Positions 1 through 5,863 of a stretch of DNA of 5,863 bases are shown piece by piece (within the stretch, counting starts at the first letter, position 1; every line of letters starts with the position of its first letter). Origin of the DNA: Chitinophagaceae bacterium. GTDB taxonomy: Bacteria > Bacteroidota > Bacteroidia > Chitinophagales > Chitinophagaceae. The notes under the pieces are model-generated. The model ran no database searches and had not been told where the DNA came from. It was given only the letters and a program-made list of their open reading frames with translations. The stretch lies in assembly GCA_023251335.1 (NCBI GenBank), contig JAHEZA010000182.1:1-5863 (forward strand). Direction: 5' to 3'. The position numbers were made by a program, and so were the translations under genes.

Positions 1-684
1 CGAAATCCTGCAGAAGCCGTAGGGCGTTTTTTAGGCTTTAATAATTCTCAAAAACCAATCGTAGGTGTGATGAAAGATTTTGATCTCGCTTCGGTCCGAA
101 GTGCGATAAATCCTTTGATTTATTATGCGGCGCCTAAATTTGGATATGTGATGCACGTGGCGCTACAGCCCAATCCGGCAACATGGAACAGCGCCATTAA
201 TAAAATGCAGGCAGCATGGAAAAAGATTTATCCTGATGTGGATTTTGATTACACTTTTTTAGATAAGAAGATAGAAAATTTTTATAAAGCCGATCAGCAA
301 CTTTCCATATTGCTAACATGGGCTTCGGCCGTTGCCATTACTATTAGTTGCTTAGGGCTCTTGGGCCTTGTGATTTTTATTACCAATAACCGCATTAAAG
401 AAATAGGAGTACGTAAAATATTGGGCGCATCTGTTACACAAATTATCACTTTATTGTCTGTTAATTTTATAAAGCTGATTGCTGTTGCCTTTGTAATTGC
501 CACACCAATTGCCTGGTGGGCAACGCACAACTGGCTGCAAAACTTTGCCTATCATACAGGTTTAAGCTGGTGGGTGTTTGCATTAAGCGGGATTATAATG
601 ATAACCGCAGCGCTTATAATTTTATGCATAAGAGCGGGCAGAGCGGCAATGGTCAATCCCGTAAAGAGTCTGAGAAGTGAGTAG
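1..684 (+). CDS. FtsX/MacB-type ABC transporter permease, C-terminal part (5' end outside window)
   Basis: The frame is open from base 1 to the TAG at 682-684, giving 227 visible residues. A GTG at 67 lies inside this open frame and is not a credible start. The visible part aligns almost without gaps to the last 228 residues of the next gene's protein, so about 570 residues should lie upstream if the lengths are similar. It begins in the second extracytoplasmic core domain (VGVMKDFD near residue 21, YTFLDKKI near residue 84). A TM helix (about 101-127), the coupling motif RIKEIGVRKILGAS (131-144), two more TM helices (about 155-174 and 189-212) and the tail NPVKSLRSE follow. By family knowledge this is the inner-membrane permease of a type VII ABC transporter that works with a separate ATPase; the substrate is unknown. 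The truncation is the window edge, not a mutation. Family assignment is firm; specific function is not inferable. Confidence 0.93.
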   Translation, partial: RNPAEAVGRFLGFNNSQKPIVGVMKDFDLASVRSAINPLIYYAAPKFGYVMHVALQPNPATWNSAINKMQAAWKKIYPDVDFDYTFLDKKIENFYKADQQLSILLTWASAVAITISCLGLLGLVIFITNNRIKEIGVRKILGASVTQIITLLSVNFIKLIAVAFVIATPIAWWATHNWLQNFAYHTGLSWWVFALSGIIMITAALIILCIRAGRAAMVNPVKSLRSE

Positions 685-812
685 GTAATGTGCTGATTAG
701 CTAATAAGAAAATGAAAATATTATGTATTTGCTGGTTTACTAACGATAACGGCTAAACGAAGAATAATTTGATTAAGAGAAATATATAATTCATAGTTCT
801 AAATTCTAAATT
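685..812. other. Spacer between first and second permease genes
   Basis: This is 128 bp of AT-rich sequence without a credible gene. It holds a perfect 10-bp palindrome, ATTAGCTAAT, at 696-705, too short and unstable to call a terminator. It ends in a duplicated heptamer directly before the next start codon. I looked for a Bacteroidota -33/-7 promoter (TTG ... TAnnTTTG). The nearest matches are TGTATTTG at 724-731 and a one-base-short TA-n-TTTG at 765-771, and neither has a well-placed -33 element. This spacer is longer than the one between genes two and three, so an internal promoter is possible but unproven. Confidence 0.6.
797..812 (+). repeat. Duplicated heptamer TTCTAAA next to the start codon
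   Basis: TTCTAAA occurs twice in direct tandem (797-803 and 804-810), followed by TT and the ATG at 813. It occupies the place where a ribosome binding site would be and contains no Shine-Dalgarno-like purine run. The AT-rich, unstructured leader fits SD-independent initiation, which is usual in Bacteroidota. The reverse complement (TTTAGAA units) resembles the TTAGAAAA units found after the third gene. Confidence 0.6.
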
Positions 813-3221
813 ATGTTTAAAAATTATTTCAAAATTGCTTTTAGAAACTTAAAGAAAAATAAAGCTTTTTCTTTCATTAATATTTTTGGCTTAACGATTG
901 GATTGGCAAGTTTCCTGTTGATCTCGCTGTACATTTTTGACGAACTCACCTTTGACCGCTTCCATAAAAATGCTGACAATATTTATCGCGTTGTCGAAAA
1001 AAATACCACTGCCGAAGGAAAAGTAACAAAGAGCGCCGGCGCAGGTTACCAGGTTTCTTATCGAACCAAAAAAGATCTTCCGGAAATAAAAGATGCCGCG
1101 CGTATGATAACGCTCGGCAGGATCAATGTGTCGACCATTGAGAATACCAATGTTTTCTATGAAAATTTCACAATGGCCAACCAGGGCTTTTTGACCATTT
1201 TTAGTTTTAAATTATTAGAAGGCAACAGGCAGACGGCCCTGGCAGCGCCGCATTCAGTAATTGTGACGGAAGAAACGGCGCAAAAATTATTTGGAACAAC
1301 AAACGTCTTAGGCAAAGCAATTAAAGTGGATAGAGATAGCATGCCTTTTAAAATAACTGGCGTCTTGCAAAACCTGCCGGTTAACTCTCATCTTTCATTC
1401 AACCTTCTTTTTTCTGAATCGAGCATTGCCAGCGATGACTTTAAAAAGTTTGCTGCGTCCGACTGGAATTCAGGCGCTTTTGCAACGTATCTTTTGCTGA
1501 ATAACAAAGCCAATGTACCCAAAACAGCAGCGAAAATTAATCAGCTTGTTGCTGCTAATGAGAAAGATGCAAAAGATAAAAGCAGTTATTTGTTGCAACC
1601 TTTAAAAGACATTCATTTTTATTCAAACGATATTCAGGGTGATTCAGGGAAAAAAGGAAACATCGTTTACATGTATGTTTTTTCGATCATCGCATTGTTT
1701 GTTTTGCTGATCGCCTGTATCAATTATATGAATCTTACTACTGCCCGCTTTGCGAACAGGGCAAAGGAAATTGGAATGCGTAAAGTATCGGGTGCATCAA
1801 GAAAAAACCTGGTTTTCCAATTTCTTACCGAAGCGTTTTTATTGACCATTATCGCCTCTGCGTTTGCAATCGTCTTAGTGAAATTATTACTCCCAGCTTT
1901 CAATTCCTTCACTGAAAAACAATTGACGCTTGGCTTCCATACTGATTACCTGATTTATGCCGGGCTCGCTGTAATCGTTACGCTCGTCGGATTATTATCA
2001 GGAATTTATCCTGCGTTATTTCAATCTGCATCTAAGCCGCTTCTGCTATTAAAAAATAAAATAAATATTGGCAAAGGAAATCTTTCCCTGCGCCAAACGC
2101 TGGTTGTTTTCCAGTTTACTCTTTCAATCGTTATGATCATTGCAACCATGATCGTTTACCTGCAAATGAAATATGTAAACACAAAAGACATGGGCTTTAA
2201 TAAAGAGCAGTTGCTCGTGATAGACATCAATAGCGGAAAGGTTCGTCGCAGCGCTGAAACTATTAAAAATGAATTTGCGCAATTGGCGCAGGTAAAAAAT
2301 GTTTCAGTCAGTTCAAGGGTTCCCGGCGAATGGAAAGACCTGCCTAAAATAAAAGTGAAAAATGAAAATATACAAACACCTGAAGGCGAAGACATGTATT
2401 TCCTGGGTGTGGACGACCAGTTTTTAAAAACATACCAAATTACTTTAAGTGAAGGAAGAAATTTTGAAACCGGCAGCCTTGCGGATTCTTCTTCAGTGAT
2501 CATCAACCAAACCGCGGCGAAAGAATTAGGCATCAAAAACCCATCGGAGCAATTAATTGAAATACCTTGGGATAAGCCGTTTATCGCAAGAGTGATCGGC
2601 ATTGTAAAGGATTTTAATTTCCAATCATTGCGCGATCCGGTAGCGCCAATGATCCTTGGCTACCAACAAAATCCCATCCAGGCGATTGATTATTTCACCG
2701 TAAAAGTGAATACCGATAAAGTAAGTAATACCATTGCTAAAATGGATGCGATTCTTCACCACGCAGATCAGAAGCATTTATTTGAATATCACTTTTTAGA
2801 CAAACAATGGGACTTGTTTTACCGTGAAGATCGGATCCGCGAAACCATCTTTCTCATTGTTGCTGTTCTTACCATTCTGATTGCCTGCCTGGGCCTTTTC
2901 GGTTTGGCCACTTATACAGCAGAACAAAGAATTAAAGAGATCGGAATCCGCAAAGTATTAGGCGCAAGTGTTAGCAACATCGTCACTTTGCTATCCAAAG
3001 ATTTTTTAAAGCTGGTGTTAATCGCCGCTGTAATTGCATTCCCCGTGGCGTGGTGGGCAATGCATCAATGGTTGCTAAGTTTTGCCTACAGGATCAATAT
3101 AAGCTGGTGGGTATTTGTGATTGCCGGCATATCAGCCCTGTTGATCGCATTATTTACAATAAGTTTTCAGGCGATAAGAGCTGCGGTAGCAAATCCGGCA
3201 GAAAGTTTGAGAACGGAGTAA
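813..3221 (+). CDS. FtsX/MacB-type ABC transporter permease, fused two-half form (802 aa)
   Basis: This is an inner-membrane permease of the MacB/FtsX superfamily in the roughly 800-residue form common in Bacteroidota. The start at 813 is supported by the family-typical N-terminus, a basic amphipathic stretch (AFRNLKKNK, 9-17) leading into TM1 (about 21-42) with GLTIG. A MacB-like extracytoplasmic core follows (about 45-280; VTEETAQKLFG at 151-161), then TM2-TM4 (about 284-307, 336-362, 378-402). The first coupling motif, RAKEIGMRKVSGAS, is at 316-329. The second half repeats the plan: TM5 (about 428-450), core domain (about 455-675; VIGIVKDFNF at 594-603, FLDKQWDLFY at 661-670), TM6-TM8 (about 677-701, 728-750, 763-787), with RIKEIGIRKVLGAS at 706-719. 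It ends in NPAESLRTE. No Walker motifs are present, so ATP hydrolysis must come from a partner absent here. Mechanotransmission or export is inferred from MacB; the substrate is unknown. It lies 128 bp after gene one and 58 bp before gene three, all in the same orientation. Confidence 0.95.
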   Translation: MFKNYFKIAFRNLKKNKAFSFINIFGLTIGLASFLLISLYIFDELTFDRFHKNADNIYRVVEKNTTAEGKVTKSAGAGYQVSYRTKKDLPEIKDAARMITLGRINVSTIENTNVFYENFTMANQGFLTIFSFKLLEGNRQTALAAPHSVIVTEETAQKLFGTTNVLGKAIKVDRDSMPFKITGVLQNLPVNSHLSFNLLFSESSIASDDFKKFAASDWNSGAFATYLLLNNKANVPKTAAKINQLVAANEKDAKDKSSYLLQPLKDIHFYSNDIQGDSGKKGNIVYMYVFSIIALFVLLIACINYMNLTTARFANRAKEIGMRKVSGASRKNLVFQFLTEAFLLTIIASAFAIVLVKLLLPAFNSFTEKQLTLGFHTDYLIYAGLAVIVTLVGLLSGIYPALFQSASKPLLLLKNKINIGKGNLSLRQTLVVFQFTLSIVMIIATMIVYLQMKYVNTKDMGFNKEQLLVIDINSGKVRRSAETIKNEFAQLAQVKNVSVSSRVPGEWKDLPKIKVKNENIQTPEGEDMYFLGVDDQFLKTYQITLSEGRNFETGSLADSSSVIINQTAAKELGIKNPSEQLIEIPWDKPFIARVIGIVKDFNFQSLRDPVAPMILGYQQNPIQAIDYFTVKVNTDKVSNTIAKMDAILHHADQKHLFEYHFLDKQWDLFYREDRIRETIFLIVAVLTILIACLGLFGLATYTAEQRIKEIGIRKVLGASVSNIVTLLSKDFLKLVLIAAVIAFPVAWWAMHQWLLSFAYRINISWWVFVIAGISALLIALFTISFQAIRAAVANPAESLRTE

Positions 3222-3279
3222 GACACGTGGATGGTAAATAAATAATCAGACATCAATCATACATCAAAAATCGCCTTTC
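3222..3279. other. Short spacer between second and third permease genes
   Basis: This 58-bp AT-rich gap has no terminator-like hairpin and no recognisable promoter, which favours cotranscription of the two flanking genes. The bases just before the ATG at 3280 (TCGCCTTTC) contain no Shine-Dalgarno sequence. Confidence 0.6.
3250..3271 (+). repeat. Imperfect tandem 11-mer (ACATCAA-type) in the leader of gene three
   Basis: Two adjacent 11-base units, ACATCAATCAT (3250-3260) and ACATCAAAAAT (3261-3271), match at 9 of 11 positions and end 8 bases before the ATG at 3280. The core CATCAATC also occurs near the right edge of the window (5838-5845), where another leader may begin. Function is unknown; an unstructured translation leader or slippage-derived sequence would both fit. 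Confidence 0.45.
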
Positions 3280-5721
3280 ATGATAATAAATTATTTAAGA
3301 ACAGCCTTTCGCAACATCTTTAAAAGAAAAGGATATTCTCTTTTAAACATCGCAGGCTTAACGATTGGAATGAGTTGTTGCCTGCTTATATTTCATTATG
3401 TGTCTTATGAAAAAAGCTATGATAAATTTGAACCGGATGCAAAGCAAATTGTTCGGGTAAGGCTTGATAGTTATCAGCAAGGTGTGCTTGCCTATAAATC
3501 TGCAACTTCATATCCTGCAATCGGTCCAACCATGAAAAAAGATTTTGCTGAAGTACAGAATTTTTGCAGGCTGATCGATGATAATTTATTGCTTTCCAAT
3601 GAAACGCTTAATAAAAAGTTTTCAGAAGACAAAGGTTATTATGCTGATCCGTCCGTGGTTGATATGTTCGGCCTTCATTTTATAAGAGGTAACCCGCAAA
3701 CAGCTTTAAAGGCACCGGATAAAATCATCCTGTCTGAATCAACTGCTAAGAAATATTTCGGTAATGAAGACGCATTGGGCAAAACGCTGGTAAACAGAAA
3801 TGGCCAGAATGTTGAGCCTTTCCAGGTAGCAGGTGTGTACAAAGATTTTCCTTCTAACTCGCATCTCATCCTGAATTATCTTGTTTCGTATGCCACACTT
3901 GGGAAAGAAATGGTGATGCAAGGCGATAGTTCTAATTCCAGTGAAACAGCATGGGGCTGGTACGATTTCTATGTGTATCTGCAATTAAAGCCCGGTGTTG
4001 AATATGCACAACTCGAGAAAAAGCTTCCTGCATTTACGGCAAAATATATAAACAGTAACGAGTGGTATAAAAAAAATAACAGGCGCAATGAACTTCATCT
4101 TATACCGTTAAGTGATATTCACCTTTATTCAAATTATAACCAGGAAGCAGAAGTAAATGGTAATGGGCAGGCTGTAGCATTTCTTTTTTTAATTGCCATT
4201 TTTATTATTTGCATTGCATGGATAAATTACATCAACCTTGCAACAGCAAGATCAGTTGAGCGGGCAAAAGAAGTTGGTGTGCGTAAATTACTGGGCGCCG
4301 TGCGCAGCATGTTGATACGCCAGTTTATAACAGAAAGTTTTGTATTGAATTTTATATCGCTGCTGCTTTCTTTAATTACATTTTATTTGTTACTGCATCC
4401 ATTCGATTTTTTCATCGGCAGAAATAATTATACCGGCTTTGTCCTGACAGAAAACTATTGGCTGATATTTTTTGCGTTATTCTTTTGCGGAACATTCTTA
4501 TCCGGTCTATACCCGGCATTTGTTTTATCAGGATTTAAGCCAGTGATTGTTTTAAAAGGTGCTTTTAAAAATTCAACCAGCGGGCAATATCTTCGTAAAA
4601 GTCTAATCGTTGTGCAATTTGTTACATCTGTTGTATTAATTGCGGGAACCATTATTGTTCTTCAGCAGGTTGGATTTATGCGCAACCAAAAGCTTGGTGC
4701 GGATATTAATCAAACATTAGTGTTGAAAGGCCCGCAAACGCTGGCTGATTCTTTGTATCAAAATTCATATCAGCCTTTCAAAACTGCTGTATTGCAATTG
4801 CCGGCGATAAAAAATATTGCTGCATCAACCAGCGTGCCCGGTGATGAAATTTACTGGACAAACGGATCGAAAAGATTGGGCTCGGATCAAAGTATTGTTT
4901 CATTATATAACCTTGGGATTGATTATGATTTCATTCCTTCTTATAACATTAAAATGGCTGCGGGCAGAAATTTTTCTAAGCAGTTTGGCACTGATAAAAA
5001 AACGGCCATAATAAATGAAACGGCTGCAAAATTATTTGGTTTTAAAAATGCTGAGTCAGCTATTGGCGAAAAGATTGCGCGCAACGGCGACACACTCACC
5101 TTAATTGGTGTGACGGCTGATTTTCACCAATTGGGTTTGCAGAAAACTATTGATCCGATGATTTTAGTGCCCGTGCCCAACATCTCCACTTTTTATTCTT
5201 TAAAAGTAAACGAAGCAAACATGCAGCAAACAATCGCTTCGCTTAACCACCTATGGAACAAATATTTTCCAAGAGATCCTTTCAATTATTTCTTTTTGGA
5301 TGAGTCATTCGGCCAGCAATACAAAGAAGATATTTTATTTGGAAAAGTGTTTGGTGTGTTCGCCTTTCTCGCCATATTGATTGCATGTTTTGGTTTGTTG
5401 GGTTTATCTGCCTATAATGTTTTACAACGCACCAAAGAAATTGGTGTACGCAAGGTATTAGGTGCATCGTTGCAAAACATCCTTATTCTTTTATCACGTG
5501 ATTTTTTAAAACTGGTTTTAATTTCATTGTTCCTTGCTGTGCCGGTTGGTTGGTTTGTAATGAACCGCTGGCTACAGGATTACGCATACCGCATAACCAT
5601 TGGCTGGTGGGTTTTTGCAGCAGCAGGCGCTGCAGCATTATTTATCGCAATTATTACATTATGCCTGCAGGTTTTAAAAGCTGCAGGAAGAAATCCGGTG
5701 AGGAGTTTGAGAACGGAGTAA
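3280..5721 (+). CDS. FtsX/MacB-type ABC transporter permease, fused two-half form (813 aa)
   Basis: This is a full-length paralogue of the preceding gene with the same two-half architecture. The ATG at 3280 gives the conserved N-terminus (TAFRNIFKRKGYS, 8-20) and TM1 (about 20-42, GLTIG followed by a Cys pair at 33-34). The first core domain spans about 45-290 (LSESTAKKYFG at 151-161). TM2-TM4 lie at about 296-319, 347-373 and 391-415, with the first coupling motif RAKEVGVRKLLGAV at 328-341. TM5 is about 439-463. The second core domain spans about 465-685 (AGRNF at 561-565, LIGVTADFHQ at 608-617, FFLDESFGQQY at 671-681). TM6-TM8 lie at about 686-711, 740-760 and 774-797, with RTKEIGVRKVLGAS at 717-730 and the tail NPVRSLRTE. 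It has no ATPase motifs. Over the last 97 residues it aligns without gaps to gene two at about 60% identity by eye, so the duplication is old. Role is inferred as the permease of a type VII ABC transporter; substrate and ATPase partner are not visible. Confidence 0.95.
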   Translation: MIINYLRTAFRNIFKRKGYSLLNIAGLTIGMSCCLLIFHYVSYEKSYDKFEPDAKQIVRVRLDSYQQGVLAYKSATSYPAIGPTMKKDFAEVQNFCRLIDDNLLLSNETLNKKFSEDKGYYADPSVVDMFGLHFIRGNPQTALKAPDKIILSESTAKKYFGNEDALGKTLVNRNGQNVEPFQVAGVYKDFPSNSHLILNYLVSYATLGKEMVMQGDSSNSSETAWGWYDFYVYLQLKPGVEYAQLEKKLPAFTAKYINSNEWYKKNNRRNELHLIPLSDIHLYSNYNQEAEVNGNGQAVAFLFLIAIFIICIAWINYINLATARSVERAKEVGVRKLLGAVRSMLIRQFITESFVLNFISLLLSLITFYLLLHPFDFFIGRNNYTGFVLTENYWLIFFALFFCGTFLSGLYPAFVLSGFKPVIVLKGAFKNSTSGQYLRKSLIVVQFVTSVVLIAGTIIVLQQVGFMRNQKLGADINQTLVLKGPQTLADSLYQNSYQPFKTAVLQLPAIKNIAASTSVPGDEIYWTNGSKRLGSDQSIVSLYNLGIDYDFIPSYNIKMAAGRNFSKQFGTDKKTAIINETAAKLFGFKNAESAIGEKIARNGDTLTLIGVTADFHQLGLQKTIDPMILVPVPNISTFYSLKVNEANMQQTIASLNHLWNKYFPRDPFNYFFLDESFGQQYKEDILFGKVFGVFAFLAILIACFGLLGLSAYNVLQRTKEIGVRKVLGASLQNILILLSRDFLKLVLISLFLAVPVGWFVMNRWLQDYAYRITIGWWVFAAAGAAALFIAIITLCLQVLKAAGRNPVRSLRTE

Positions 5722-5730
5722 ATACAAATG

Positions 5731-5782
5731 AGAAAATTAGAAAATCTGAAGATTAGAAAATAGAAAATAGAAAAATGAAAAA
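5731..5782 (+). repeat. Degenerate tandem micro-repeat of TAGAAAAT type
   Basis: About seven consecutive 7-8 base units can be read: AGAAAAT (5731-5737), TAGAAAAT (5738-5745), CTGAAGAT (5746-5753), TAGAAAA (5754-5760), TAGAAAA (5761-5767), TAGAAAAA (5768-5775) and TGAAAAA (5776-5782). The tract starts 10 bases after the stop codon of the third permease gene and is purine-rich on the + strand. Similar short A-rich repeats after genes are, to my recollection, frequent in Bacteroidota intergenic DNA. Units are far too short and have no spacers, so this is not a CRISPR array. Confidence 0.65.
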
Positions 5783-5793
5783 CCAGGTTTTTT
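5778..5793 (+). terminator. Possible weak intrinsic terminator after the permease cluster
   Basis: AAAAACC (5778-5784) can pair with GGTTTTT (5786-5792) around a single A; a realistic fold has a stem of about 6 pairs, mostly A-T, with a CAG loop. A T-rich run (TTTTTTATTTG) overlaps and follows the 3' arm. Position, 57 bases after the last stop codon, suits a terminator. The low G+C content of the stem makes it weak, so this is tentative. Confidence 0.25.
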
Positions 5794-5863
5794 ATTTGTT
5801 TACTGTTGAGAAGTAAATAATTAATTACAAAATGTATCATCAATCGTGTAAATCAATTATTCA

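Larger units (their letters stand above)
5722..5863. other. Downstream AT-rich region without a gene
   Basis: After the third gene come 142 bases containing the AGAAAAT micro-repeat tract, a weak A/T hairpin, and AT-rich sequence with a 10-bp palindrome TAATTAATTA (5818-5827). No start codon opens a credible frame before the window ends. The last 40 bases could be the leader of a further gene, since CATCAATC, also seen before gene three, recurs at 5838-5845. Confidence 0.5.

Noticed and set aside
67..684. A short 205-residue gene starting at GTG 67
   Set aside because: The frame is open all the way to base 1, and the upstream residues align with the second core domain of the neighbouring permease, so this is the tail of a longer gene.
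1..684. Pseudogene or truncated permease
   Set aside because: The truncation coincides with the window edge and the visible frame is intact, so there is no sign of decay.
724..771. Bacteroidota-type promoter (TTG ... TAnnTTTG) before the second gene
   Set aside because: TGTATTTG and TA-n-TTTG are only near matches, and no TTG element sits at the required upstream distance.
2156..2602. Minus-strand open frame of 148 codons inside the second permease gene
   Set aside because: It lies wholly opposite a well-supported conserved coding region, has no recognisable domain, and its composition looks like an antisense shadow.
3050..3241. Overlapping + strand open frame at the end of the second permease gene
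   Set aside because: It is an out-of-frame shadow over the conserved C-terminal TM region, and no family features appear in its translation.
5731..5782. CRISPR-like array
   Set aside because: The units are 7-8 bases, directly adjacent and degenerate, with no spacers and no cas genes nearby.
5580..5843. Minus-strand open frame of 87 codons at the right end
   Set aside because: Half of it is antisense to the end of the third permease. The rest reads through the AGAAAAT repeat, giving a low-complexity Phe/Leu/Ile run that is not a credible protein.

Overview
The window is a stretch of Bacteroidota-type chromosome. It is moderately AT-rich, the start codons have no clear Shine-Dalgarno sequence, and the short AT-rich spacers contain small oligonucleotide repeats. 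The encoded proteins belong to a large permease of the FtsX/MacB superfamily, about 800 residues long, that is strongly amplified in this phylum. Protein style and codon use suggest the Chitinophagaceae/Sphingobacteriaceae side of the phylum, but this is inferred from general familiarity, not from a marker gene.

Layout: three paralogous genes lie head to tail on the + strand and fill almost the whole window. The first (1-684) is cut by the left edge, and only its last 227 codons are visible. The second (813-3221, 802 aa) and third (3280-5721, 813 aa) are complete. The spacers are 128 bp and 58 bp, so cotranscription is plausible. The last 142 bp hold an AGAAAAT-like micro-repeat tract, a weak hairpin and AT-rich sequence with no gene. 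Nothing convincing is encoded on the minus strand.

Each full-length protein reads as two MacB-like halves fused in one chain: TM helix, large extracytoplasmic core domain, three TM helices, then the same pattern again. Each half carries the family's cytoplasmic coupling motif (R-x-KE-[IV]-G-x-RK-x-x-GA). One polypeptide could therefore form the pseudo-dimeric membrane part of a type VII ABC transporter, with a separate MacB/LolD-type ATPase supplying energy. No ATPase, periplasmic adaptor, outer-membrane channel or regulator is visible here, so the substrate cannot be read from the window.

The cluster looks like an ordinary lineage-specific expansion of old paralogues (about 57-60% identity by eye even in the best-conserved 97 C-terminal residues). 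I see no strong evidence for a new kind of system. The points worth a second look are the tandem triplication without an ATPase, the asymmetry between N- and C-half coupling motifs, the rigidly conserved C-terminal tail, and the distinct micro-repeats in each spacer.
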